DNA of 64,000 nt from JAPOXR01 sp965219635 (lineage in GTDB: Bacteria > Pseudomonadota > Alphaproteobacteria > Rhodobacterales > Rhodobacteraceae). Positions 16,035-24,063 of this stretch are shown piece after piece. The stretch lies in contig OZ244783.1 of assembly GCA_965219635.1 (NCBI GenBank), positions 62,001 to 126,000 on the forward strand, written 5' to 3'. Every line of letters starts with the position of its first letter. Within the stretch, counting starts at the first letter, position 1. A model generated the notes under the pieces. The model worked only from the letters and a program-made list of their open reading frames with translations, had not been told where the DNA came from and searched no databases. The translations under genes were made by a program, and so were the position numbers.

Positions 16035-17051
16035 TCAGGCAGGAACAGGGGCGTCTTGCCTGAGCAGCCCCTCATTTTTGAGGTCGGACCAGAAGCCGGA
16101 CGGGATTGCATGGTTGAACCAGTCGAGGTTCTTTTGGAGTTGCTCCACATTTCTGGTGCCGGCAATGAAAGTCGGGATCGCCGGGTGCGCCACCACGAAC
16201 TGCAGGGCGGCTGCGGGAAGCGGCACACTGTGCGCTGCGCAAACCGCTTCAATCTTGCGAACCTTGTCCATTACCGGTTCGGGAGCAGGCGAATAGTTGT
16301 ACTTGGCGCCCGGAACCGCTCCGGTTGCCAGGATGCCCGAATTGAAGCCACCGCCAACTGCAACAGCTGCGCCCCGTTCCTCGCAAAGCGGAAGGAACTC
16401 GTCGAGCGACTCCTGCTCAAGCAGTGTGTAACGCCCTGCCAGAAGGAAACAGTCGAAGTCGCGCTGTTTCAGCGCTTCATGACACACCTGCCATTCGTTC
16501 ACTCCGACGCCGATTGCAGTAACTGTGCCTTCGTCGCGCAATTTTGACAGGGCCTTCCAGCAGCCATCCATTGCTGTCCTGAACACTTCGGGCTGTTCAT
16601 CGCCGCGTGTGAAGACATCAATGTCGTGTATGAAGCAGATGTCCATTCGCTCCAGCGCCATCCGCTGGAGAGAGTCCTCGAACGCCCGCATGGTTCCATC
16701 ATACGAGTAGTCGAATTCGAGATTGAAGGGGGCGGCATTGTTCCACGGAAAGAAATCGATCTCTGATCGTGCTGCGGGAACCAGCCGTCGGCCGACCTTG
16801 GAAGAAAGCACGAAATCATCGCGGTTCATCCATCGCAAGGACTGCCCGCAACGTAGTTCCGCGAGGCCGTGCCCGTAGTAGGGGGCCGTGTCAAAGTAAC
16901 GGACTCCGGCATTCCAGGCAGTCTGGAACATGGCTTCGGACTCGCTCTCTTCGATTGGAGTGAAGATGTTTCCGATTGGGGCCGTGCCGTAGGCGAAACT
17001 GGTGACCTCCAGGTTGACACGCCCGAACCGTGCCTTGCTTGACGGATTCAT
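16035..17051 (-). CDS. Aldo/keto reductase (aldose/pyridoxal dehydrogenase-like)
   Basis: This 338-residue TIM-barrel oxidoreductase starts FGRVNLEVTSFAYGTAPIGN. It has the AKR tetrad elements YFDTAPYYGHG (Asp and Tyr), LSSKVGR (Lys) and FIHDID (His), all in the first 150 residues. The closest recalled group comprises D-threo-aldose/L-fucose 1-dehydrogenase and pyridoxal 4-dehydrogenase, which oxidise cyclic hemiacetals to lactones with NAD(P). ATG 17051 is preferred over an earlier in-frame ATG because AGGAAAGGAA precedes it. It may feed the adjacent catabolic locus, but that link rests only on position. Confidence 0.9.
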   Translation of the reverse strand: MNPSSKARFGRVNLEVTSFAYGTAPIGNIFTPIEESESEAMFQTAWNAGVRYFDTAPYYGHGLAELRCGQSLRWMNRDDFVLSSKVGRRLVPAARSEIDFFPWNNAAPFNLEFDYSYDGTMRAFEDSLQRMALERMDICFIHDIDVFTRGDEQPEVFRTAMDGCWKALSKLRDEGTVTAIGVGVNEWQVCHEALKQRDFDCFLLAGRYTLLEQESLDEFLPLCEERGAAVAVGGGFNSGILATGAVPGAKYNYSPAPEPVMDKVRKIEAVCAAHSVPLPAAALQFVVAHPAIPTFIAGTRNVEQLQKNLDWFNHAIPSGFWSDLKNEGLLRQDAPVPA

Positions 17052-17311
17052 CGCAAATTCCTTTCCTGATTGGCCCAAGCATCTCTGGCCGCACTTTAGG
17101 ATTGCATTTTGAATGATACAAGCGAGGCCGTGGCCGGATTCCGGCGTTGCCGCGCGACTTGAACCGGTTCATGTCTGCCTGCATGTTCCGGCAGCAAATG
17201 GGCCTATAGGCTGGTGCCAGACTCCGGCGCTTCGACTTGCAGAACTTTCAGGGCAACGGCCAGATCGCGGGTTGGATGCCCGCTGAAAGCAGCATGCACC
17301 GGGTGCGTTGA

Positions 17312-17806
17312 TCAGTCTTCATCCGGAGTAGTCTCGCCAGATTCATTCGCAGTCTGCGGCGGGTCGCCAAATCTGTCTATCAGCCTGTCGAGGATCTGAT
17401 CACGGGACTGCCGGTAAAAGGTCAGCTTGGTTTCGCGGGTTTCACCCATTCCGGTCGGATCGAGAATTGGCCAGTACTCCACAGCGGTCGAGAAGTGCAC
17501 CGTTGCCAGTATCGCCCTGCGTTGCGCCGCCGGAGACAGGCAGACAATCAACTCGAAACTGGAGAGATCGTCGCCCCAGCCCTCCATCTCATCCATGGTT
17601 CGAACCCGGTGTTCAGACAGCCGGACCCCGATTTCCTCGCAGACGGCTACGGAGAATCCATCCACCTCCAGTTCGCCGCGCACACCGGCGGACTGAACAT
17701 ATACCCTGTCACCGTACAGTTTTTTCATGATGCCTTCCGCCATTGGTGAGCGGACGGCGTTGTAGTTGCAGCAGAACAGCACTGACGATGGCAGCCTGCT
17801 GGTCAT
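17312..17806 (-). CDS. Low-molecular-weight protein tyrosine phosphatase family protein
   Basis: The 164-residue protein begins VLFCCNYNAVRSPMAEGI. The P-loop CX5R runs Cys13-Arg19, and WPILDPTG near residue 120 supplies the expected general-acid aspartate. LMW-PTPs remove phosphate from tyrosine residues; the fold is shared with arsenate reductases, so the true substrate is uncertain. It is the last gene of the block containing UPF0262, hisD, DUF2948 and murA, an order I recall as conserved in alphaproteobacteria. The C-terminal tail is acidic (TANESGETTPDED). Confidence 0.88.
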   Translation of the reverse strand: MTSRLPSSVLFCCNYNAVRSPMAEGIMKKLYGDRVYVQSAGVRGELEVDGFSVAVCEEIGVRLSEHRVRTMDEMEGWGDDLSSFELIVCLSPAAQRRAILATVHFSTAVEYWPILDPTGMGETRETKLTFYRQSRDQILDRLIDRFGDPPQTANESGETTPDED

Positions 17807-17815
17807 GCCGGTTGA

Positions 17816-18304
17816 CTATCTTCCCTGCTGCAATGCGCAGAACAGGGTGAACAATCGCCTTGCCGTTTCCTCGTCAACTTCCACCTTGCCCCGCAGCCGT
17901 TCAAGAACAACGCGGGCACCCTCATTGTGAATGGCTCTTCTTGCCATGTCTATGGTCTCAATCCTGCTCAGGGGTGCCGTCTTGACCGCGTCCCGGTAGC
18001 TGGTGCAAATCTCGAAATAGTCTTTCATGACTTGCCGGAAGGGGTTCATCAGCAACCTGAATTCCACGATCCGCTCCCCGGACTCGTCGTCAATCTCCAG
18101 AACCAGCCTGTTCTCCCGTTGTGCGATCCGCAGGCGATAGGGGCCCGGGACAGCGGCCATTCCCTTTCGGTCCACCAGGGAAAAACTGTTGCCTTCAAGG
18201 AGGTCGAACACCGCGACGCGCCGCTCCTGCTGGACCTCGTGATTGATCGCCCCCTGTCCGGTGTCGTCGATCTCGACATCGATGAGGCGATTGGTTCCGG
18301 TCAC
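17816..18304 (-). CDS. UPF0262 family protein
   Basis: This 162-residue conserved alphaproteobacterial protein of unknown role is recognised by RLIDVEIDD, the DYFEICTSYRDAV segment and ARRAIHNEGARVVLERLRGKVEVD in the C-terminal half. It has no signal peptide or membrane segment. GTG 18304 overlaps the hisD stop by 4 bases (GTGA), indicating coupling; an upstream in-frame ATG would run deeper into hisD. Confidence 0.88.
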   Translation of the reverse strand: MTGTNRLIDVEIDDTGQGAINHEVQQERRVAVFDLLEGNSFSLVDRKGMAAVPGPYRLRIAQRENRLVLEIDDESGERIVEFRLLMNPFRQVMKDYFEICTSYRDAVKTAPLSRIETIDMARRAIHNEGARVVLERLRGKVEVDEETARRLFTLFCALQQGR

Positions 18305-19611
18305 TTCTCTTCCTCCGGCATGCCGGCGAACCGGCATCTGATTGCCTCGCCATGGCCGGCAAGCCCTTCGGCAAACGCCAGCGTTTCGGCATCATGGCCA
18401 ATTGCAGCGAAAGACCTGCGGTTCAGTCCAATCAATGATGTACGCTTCATGAAATCAAGCACGGAAAGTCCGGAAGAAAATCTCGCGGCGCCGTAAGTGG
18501 GCAAAACATGGCTGGGTCCGCCAACATAGTCTCCAATGACTTCGGGGGTCCAATGACCAAGAAAGATGGCTCCGGCATTGCGGATGCTGCCGGCAAGTTC
18601 CGCCGGATTCTGGACGCAGATCTGGACATGCTCAGCGGCAATGCGGTCCGCAACAGCGGCTGCTTCGCGCTCGTCTTCCACCAGAATGATGCAGCCATGC
18701 GTGTTCCAGCTGTGCGCGGCGATTGCGGAACGCGGCAATAGCGGCAATTGGCGTTCGACTTCAGCCGCCGTCATGCCGGCGATATTGCTGCAAGTGGTCA
18801 CCAGTATCGACTGGGCATCTTCGTCGTGCTCCGCTTGTGCGAGCAGGTCAGCTGCAATCCAGGCCGGGTTGCCGGTGTCATCCGAGACGACGACCACTTC
18901 GGACGGCCCGGCAATAAGGTCAATCCCCACAGAACCGAACAACTGGCGCTTCGCTGCTGTGACGTAAGCGTTGCCCGGCCCGGCAATCTTGTCAACCTTG
19001 CTGATGCTCTCGGTCCCCAAGGCCATCGCTGCAATCGCCTGGGCGCCGCCTATGCGAAGAACGCAGCCGATGCCCGACAATTCCGCTGCCAACATAAGGA
19101 GCGGGTTGATTTCGCCACCGGGCGAAGGAGCAGCGAGCGAGATCTCCTCGACACCCGCAAGGCGGGCGGGGATGGCGTTCATAAGTACGGACGACGGATA
19201 CGAGGCTAATCCGCCCGGTGCATACAGCCCGGCCATCGGGATAGCGGTCCAGCGCCAACCCAGTTTGGCTCCGACGTGATCGGTCCATTGAACATCCTCG
19301 GGAACCTGCCTCGCGTGATAGGCGCGGATGCGTTCGGCGGCCCTCCCGAGCGCAGCGCGCTGCCCGGCAGGAACCTCTTCAGCCATTTGATTGATTTCAG
19401 CCCGCCCCAGCCGAATGTTGCCGGTGGTCGCTTCGAACCTGTCATACTTGCGTGTCAATTCGATCAGAGCATCGTCGCCGCGCCTGCGGATGTCCTCAAT
19501 GATGCCGGCAACTGCATCGTCAACGCTGTCGGCAAACCCTCTCCTTCGCGCCAGGAACGCATCCAACTGGCTGTCGAAATCTGCCTGCCGCTGATCGAGG
19601 CGGGTCGGCAT
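18301..19611 (-). CDS. hisD: Histidinol dehydrogenase
   Basis: The 436-residue enzyme oxidises L-histidinol to L-histidine in two NAD+-dependent steps, the last reactions of histidine synthesis. Recognisable segments are GLYAPGGLASYPSSVLM, KIAGPGNAYVTAAKRQL, GPSEVVVVSDDTGNP, the AQAEHDEDAQS metal/catalytic loop and the C-terminal HVLPTYGAARFSSGLSV. Length is normal. It starts immediately after the DUF2948 stop and overlaps the UPF0262 start by 4 bases. It is separated from other his genes, as is usual in this group. Confidence 0.97.
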   Translation of the reverse strand: MPTRLDQRQADFDSQLDAFLARRRGFADSVDDAVAGIIEDIRRRGDDALIELTRKYDRFEATTGNIRLGRAEINQMAEEVPAGQRAALGRAAERIRAYHARQVPEDVQWTDHVGAKLGWRWTAIPMAGLYAPGGLASYPSSVLMNAIPARLAGVEEISLAAPSPGGEINPLLMLAAELSGIGCVLRIGGAQAIAAMALGTESISKVDKIAGPGNAYVTAAKRQLFGSVGIDLIAGPSEVVVVSDDTGNPAWIAADLLAQAEHDEDAQSILVTTCSNIAGMTAAEVERQLPLLPRSAIAAHSWNTHGCIILVEDEREAAAVADRIAAEHVQICVQNPAELAGSIRNAGAIFLGHWTPEVIGDYVGGPSHVLPTYGAARFSSGLSVLDFMKRTSLIGLNRRSFAAIGHDAETLAFAEGLAGHGEAIRCRFAGMPEEEK

Positions 19612-20085
19612 TCAACCGGTCCCGTGGCCCGGCCGGCGCCGGGACGGTGCTGCATATGGGCGGGTGACATCGGTAACGCTGGCGTCAAGACACTCGACGT
19701 CAATCCTGATCTCCCGGTCACCCGAGAGTGTGATCGTCATCACCCCGGTGCCGTCCTCACCGGCTTCAAACCCGACCGAAAGCACCGAATAGGCAGGAGG
19801 AGCGTCATCGCCCAGCAAGGTTCCAGATACGACCCTGAGCGCATCACTGACCTGGAATACGGCCCTTACGCGCTCCTTGTCCTGCACATTGCTGCCAAGT
19901 TCCCAGCGGAACCGGTTGAGCAGCATGCTGAACTCGCGCCGTTTGGAATCCCATGCGCAATCTTGTGGTGAGAACACTGCGTCCTGGAGCAACGCCGAGA
20001 CCACGACGAGGTCATCGGAGTCGACAATGCGCAGACGGAGAGGCTCATCATTTGCATCCTGAAACCGGGCGTCATGGTTCGTCAT
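19612..20085 (-). CDS. DUF2948 family protein
   Basis: This 157-residue soluble protein is recognised by LRLRIVDSDDLVVVSALLQDAV, the RRFSML-like segment (REFSMLLNRFRWE) and SVLSVGFEAGEDGTG. The function is unknown; the family occurs next to murA and hisD in alphaproteobacteria. Its start overlaps the murA stop by 4 bases and its stop abuts the hisD ATG, so all three are probably one transcript. The C-terminal tail is short and basic. Confidence 0.9.
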   Translation of the reverse strand: MTNHDARFQDANDEPLRLRIVDSDDLVVVSALLQDAVFSPQDCAWDSKRREFSMLLNRFRWELGSNVQDKERVRAVFQVSDALRVVSGTLLGDDAPPAYSVLSVGFEAGEDGTGVMTITLSGDREIRIDVECLDASVTDVTRPYAAPSRRRPGHGTG

Positions 20086-21347
20086 TCGGCCAACCTTTTG
20101 ATACTCGCACCACAGGCGGACAGCTTGCGTACAAGTTGTTCATATCCGCGATCCAGATGATAGACCCGGCTGACGGTGGTTGTGCCTTCGGCAGCCAGCC
20201 CGGCCAGAACCAACGAAACCGATGCCCTCAAGTCGGTGGCCATTACCTGGGCTCCTTTGAGTTTGCTGACCCCCGCCACGATGGCAGTTCCGCTTCGCAA
20301 CGTGATTTCAGCACCCATTCTGGCGAGTTCGGGGGCATGCATGAAACGGTTCTCAAAAATGGTCTCCTCAAGAATGCTGGTTCCATCAGCGGTTGCGAGC
20401 GTTGCCATCATTTGCGCCTGAAGATCCGTCGGAAATCCGGGGTAGGGTTCCGTGACAACCTTTACTGCCTGAAGTCCCTCCGGACGCAATCCGACATCGA
20501 GCCCGCCGTCTGTTTCCTCGACCGAAATGCCGGCTTCCTCCATCTTGGCTTCGAAGGACTCGATCAGCCCGAGGTTGGCGCCCTCGAGCCGGACATTTCC
20601 GCCTGTTATTGCCGCCGCCAGCATATAGGTGCCGATTTCAATCCGGTCGGGTATCACCGGATGGGTGGCGCCTCCGAGGCGGGTCACTCCTTCGACCCTG
20701 ATCCTGCTAGTGCCGGCGCCCTCAATCCTTGCCCCCATGCTGTTCAGGCAATTGGCAAGATCGACAATCTCGGGCTCCCTTGCTGCGTTCCTGATTTCGG
20801 TGAATCCTCTGGCAAGTGTCGACGCCATCAGGGCGTTTTCGGTTGCCCCAACCGAGACGATTGGAAACTCGATCAGAGCGCCCTGCAGTCCGTTGCTGGC
20901 GGTTGCGTGGACATAGCCGTCCTTGAGTTCAAGCGAGGCCCCGAGCTTGTCGAGCGCAAAGAGGTGCAGGTCAATTGGCCGGGCGCCAATGGCGCAACCG
21001 CCTGGCAGAGACACCACCGCCTCGCCATCGCGTGCCAGCAGGGGGCCAAGAACCAGAATAGAAGCCCGCATTCTTCGGACGATTTCATAATCTGCGAGAT
21101 GGCTGAGCGGGCCGCGGGCATGCATGCTGATTTGCCGTCCATCTTCCGCGGAAACAACTTCAACTCCCAGGGACTCGAGCAGGGTGCTCATGGTTGAAAT
21201 GTCCGTCAGGCGGGGGGTGTTTATCAGTGTCAGGGGAGAATCCGACAGGATTGCCGCCGGCATCTGGGCCAGGCAGGCATTCTTGGCGCCGGAGATCGGG
21301 ATCGTTCCATGAAGGGGGTTGCCGCCGACGATTTCAATCCTGTCCAT
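20082..21347 (-). CDS. murA: UDP-N-acetylglucosamine 1-carboxyvinyltransferase
   Basis: The 421-residue enzyme transfers enolpyruvate from PEP to UDP-GlcNAc, the first committed cytoplasmic step of peptidoglycan synthesis. It starts MDRIEIVGGNPLHG and has ISGAKNACLAQMPAAIL near residue 20. Cys118 in LPGGCAIGARPIDLH is the active-site cysteine that confers fosfomycin sensitivity when present. YPGFPTDLQAQMMA and the C-terminal YHLDRGYEQL are also typical. The ATG follows directly on the stop of a small basic protein gene. Confidence 0.97.
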   Translation of the reverse strand: MDRIEIVGGNPLHGTIPISGAKNACLAQMPAAILSDSPLTLINTPRLTDISTMSTLLESLGVEVVSAEDGRQISMHARGPLSHLADYEIVRRMRASILVLGPLLARDGEAVVSLPGGCAIGARPIDLHLFALDKLGASLELKDGYVHATASNGLQGALIEFPIVSVGATENALMASTLARGFTEIRNAAREPEIVDLANCLNSMGARIEGAGTSRIRVEGVTRLGGATHPVIPDRIEIGTYMLAAAITGGNVRLEGANLGLIESFEAKMEEAGISVEETDGGLDVGLRPEGLQAVKVVTEPYPGFPTDLQAQMMATLATADGTSILEETIFENRFMHAPELARMGAEITLRSGTAIVAGVSKLKGAQVMATDLRASVSLVLAGLAAEGTTTVSRVYHLDRGYEQLVRKLSACGASIKRLAE

Positions 21348-21521
21348 TCAGGTCTTTTCCTGTTTGCCCGCCAGCGTTTTTGACGCCGCCTGTTCTTGCA
21401 ATTGCGCCTTGCGGCGGCTGATGTTGGCCTTGAGCGCCGACTTCAGACGTTCCCCGCGGTCCGGCTTTCGTTTCGAGGGTTCGCTCCTGCCGCCACTCAC
21501 CGATTTCTGCATGCCTGCCAT
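21348..21521 (-). CDS. Small basic protein upstream of murA
   Basis: A 57-codon gene that ends (TGA 21350-21348) exactly where the murA ATG begins. The product starts MAGMQKSVSGG, is rich in Lys/Arg and contains ERLKSALKANISRRKAQ, which resembles a short alphaproteobacterial family I recall with an LKAALRANLxRRKAQ core next to murA. ATG 21521 is used; an internal ATG at 21512 is possible. No function is known. Tight coupling to murA suggests a housekeeping role or a leader-peptide effect on murA translation (inference). Confidence 0.7.
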   Translation of the reverse strand: MAGMQKSVSGGRSEPSKRKPDRGERLKSALKANISRRKAQLQEQAASKTLAGKQEKT

Positions 21522-21606
21522 CGCCGTCCATTATTGCATCGCCGGATTTCCGTCCAGAACATGCTTGCCACCGTATGGATTCAAAAATAGGAGAGCCTCG
21601 CCAGCC

Positions 21607-21681
21607 GCCGCAGTAGCTCAGTGGCAGAGCGCACCCTTGGTAAGGGTGAGGTCGGGAGTTCAATCCTCCCCTGCGGCACCA
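21607..21681 (+). tRNA. tRNA-Thr (anticodon GGT)
   Basis: The 7-bp acceptor stem GCCGCAG/CTGCGGC, D-loop AGCTCAGTGGCAGAGC, anticodon arm with CTTGGTAAG (anticodon GGT), T-arm GGGAGTTCAATCCTCCC and encoded CCA are all present. It is divergent from the small gene - murA operon. Confidence 0.96.
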
Positions 21682-21821
21682 CGCTTCAGAACATGCATCA
21701 TGGTTCGAGCCGACAGCCGAGGCCGGTAGGACAGCCTTCGCAGGGCCTCTGCCAGGTAGCGCCGATGCCAATATTCTCTTGGGGCAGGGGGTTGCTCGCC
21801 GATCAAGCCAGCAAGTAGCGA

Positions 21822-22583
21822 TCATGCTGCCTGTAAGGGCTTGATGGCGGTGAAGTTCAAGCGGACGTAGTCCACCACCCAGGTTCCATCGCTGCTGCGC
21901 AGTTCCGGCTGGCACAACTCCACAGTCCGGTCGATGACCGTCGAGCGTATCTTGCCGTCGAGATCCTCCAGAAGTTGCTGCGTAAAGGTCACCAACCATC
22001 CCTGCAGATTGGTGGGAAGGGGCGTTGGCCGGGCTCGCAATGCGCATTCGCGTACATCGAAGCCAAGAGAGGCCAGCATTTCGGCGTGCACGGACGGGTC
22101 CGGGAAGGTCCAGGGATTGCGTTGCGCAAAGGACAACCCGAATTCCCCCATCGCCTTATTGAGGGCTTTGCACAGCCTGGCGATATTTCCCTTTCCGCCC
22201 ATTTCAGCCACGAAACGCCCACCTGGTTTCAGTGAGCGGTAAACCCGGCGGCTCAATTCACGCTGGCGCGGCATCCAGTGCAGCGCTGCATTGGAAAAGA
22301 CGGCGTCGAATTCTTCGAAGAATTCGACCTCTTGCGCATCTGCAAGCCGGGCATCAACGTTGCGCCTGCGCGCAGCTTCGACGAGGCCAGGACTGGTATC
22401 CACTCCAACCAGGGTACAACCCGACTTCAGGACCTCTTGTGCAAGAACGCCATCGCCGCAACCAAGGTCGAGTATGCGTTCACCCTGCTTGGGAGAAAGA
22501 TCCTGGAGAACCTTGGTAGTGAGTTGGGGTACGAAGGCAGCATGGGAAGCGTAGTCGTCGGCATTCCATTTGTCCGCAGTCAT
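21822..22583 (-). CDS. Class I SAM-dependent methyltransferase
   Basis: The 253-residue protein has motif I ERILDLGCGDGVLA (about residues 35-48), an acidic end of strand 2 (LVGVDTSPG) and post-I DAVFSNAALHWMPRQ. This combination resembles the trans-aconitate methyltransferase/UbiE-like group: small-molecule methylation with S-adenosylmethionine. The substrate is not clear. It lies between tRNA-Thr and the divergent iron-type ABC operon and is monocistronic. Confidence 0.87.
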   Translation of the reverse strand: MTADKWNADDYASHAAFVPQLTTKVLQDLSPKQGERILDLGCGDGVLAQEVLKSGCTLVGVDTSPGLVEAARRRNVDARLADAQEVEFFEEFDAVFSNAALHWMPRQRELSRRVYRSLKPGGRFVAEMGGKGNIARLCKALNKAMGEFGLSFAQRNPWTFPDPSVHAEMLASLGFDVRECALRARPTPLPTNLQGWLVTFTQQLLEDLDGKIRSTVIDRTVELCQPELRSSDGTWVVDYVRLNFTAIKPLQAA

Positions 22584-23034
22584 TACTCGATTCCGATCCC
22601 GGCCAGTGAGAGACAGGCCTTTTGTCCGGGCAACGGCCGGACGGCAATGGCAAAGTGGGTCTGAATTCCCGCTCCGGTTCTGCCGCTATTGACCGGGCCG
22701 GGACCATACCGTTTTACCATGATGCGGGAAGCGTGGCGGCCAACCTTGTCCAACCGGATGATGCCGGACATTACCGGCAGCCCATTTCTGCCGATGCAGC
22801 AAACCAGGCCATTACAGCCCGCAAGCAGCCGGAAATTCCATGCAAATGGCGCCTCATGATCGCAGCAACCGGGCGCGGCGTGACTGTAGCGGACCAAATC
22901 GCTGGCATATGCTGTCCGGAGCACCTAAAATGGCGCAGGTCCAGGGCCGGTTCTTCGGTGCTTTACAGGGGGGCATTTCATAGCCGTCCTGCTGGCACTT
23001 GAATTGGCCGCTGGATTGGATTCAGGGGGAAATG
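22584..23034. other. Intergenic region between divergent genes
   Basis: About 450 bases separate the methyltransferase start from the binding-protein start. No convincing coding region, Fur-type box or hairpin was recognised. It must contain the ABC operon promoter. Confidence 0.5.
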
Positions 23035-24060
23035 ATGAAAAAACTCACAACCACATTCGCCGTTTCGATGATTGCGTTTTCCGCTTCGCTTGGGACGGCG
23101 TCTGCCGATAAACTCACCTATTATTGCTCCGCGCAGGAAGACTGGTGTCAACTCATGGCGCGCAGTTTTGAAGCTGCGACGGGTATTGACGTCAACATGA
23201 CGCGAAAATCATCTGGCGAGACCTTTGCCCAGATCCGCGCAGAGTCTGCGAATCCGAAGGGCGATATCTGGTGGGGCGGAACGGGTGATCCGCACCTGCA
23301 AGCCGCCGAAGAGGGTCTGACCGAAGAGTATATGTCGCCCATGCGGGACCAACTCCATGGCTGGGCGATCAGTCAGGCGGAGAGCGCCAATAACCGGACC
23401 ATCGGGATCTACTCGGGAGCTCTGGGATACGGCTACAACACTGACCTGATTGCTGCCAACGGCCTTCCCGAGCCGTCGTGCTGGAGAGACCTGCTGAAGC
23501 CGGAATACAAGGGCCATGTGCAGATGGCTAACCCCAACTCATCGGGCACCGCCTATACGACGCTTGCATCGATGGTGCAGATTTTCGGCGAGGACGATGG
23601 TTTCCAATTCATGAAGGACCTGCACAAGAACATCAACCAGTATACCAAGTCCGGTTCGGCGCCGATCAAGGCGGCAGGCCGGGGTGAGAACACCATCGGA
23701 ATCGTCTTCATGCATGACGCCGTGAAGCAGGCTGTTTCCGGTTTCCCGATCAAGGTCGTCGCCCCGTGCGAAGGTACCGGCTACGAGATTGGCTCAATGT
23801 CGATCATCAAGGGTGCCCGGAACATGGATGAGGCCAAGAAGTTCTATGACTGGGCGCTTTCGGCTGAGGCACAGAACCTGGCTCTCGAGGTCAATGCCTT
23901 CCAGGTTCCCTCAAACGTGAATGCGATGACATCGGACAAGGCCCCGGACATGTCGACGATCCAGCTGATCGACTACGACTTTGTGAAGTACGGCTCCTCT
24001 GATGAACGCAAGCGCCTGCTGCAGAAGTGGGACGAGGAAGTCTCCGTACTCCCGCAATAA
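23035..24060 (+). CDS. Ferric-iron-type ABC transporter substrate-binding protein (AfuA/FbpA-like)
   Basis: The 341-residue precursor starts MKKLTTTFAVSMIAF, a Sec signal ending near GTASA. The mature protein begins LTYYCSAQEDWCQLMARSFE and contains GDIWWGGTGDPHLQAAEEGL and LGYGYNTDLIAANGLPEP, features of the FbpA/AfuA periplasmic iron-binding family. It probably delivers Fe(III) or a ferric complex to the permease and ATPase downstream. Two ATGs are adjacent; ATG 23035 is preferred for its spacing from AGGGGGA. Related binding proteins can carry phosphonates or polyamines, so the iron ligand is inferred. Confidence 0.88.
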   Translation: MKKLTTTFAVSMIAFSASLGTASADKLTYYCSAQEDWCQLMARSFEAATGIDVNMTRKSSGETFAQIRAESANPKGDIWWGGTGDPHLQAAEEGLTEEYMSPMRDQLHGWAISQAESANNRTIGIYSGALGYGYNTDLIAANGLPEPSCWRDLLKPEYKGHVQMANPNSSGTAYTTLASMVQIFGEDDGFQFMKDLHKNINQYTKSGSAPIKAAGRGENTIGIVFMHDAVKQAVSGFPIKVVAPCEGTGYEIGSMSIIKGARNMDEAKKFYDWALSAEAQNLALEVNAFQVPSNVNAMTSDKAPDMSTIQLIDYDFVKYGSSDERKRLLQKWDEEVSVLPQ

Positions 24061-24063
24061 CAG

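Noticed and set aside
21334..22047. 237-codon open frame on the minus strand across tRNA-Thr
   Set aside because: It runs through the tRNA and in a different frame from the small murA-linked gene, which has better composition and position.
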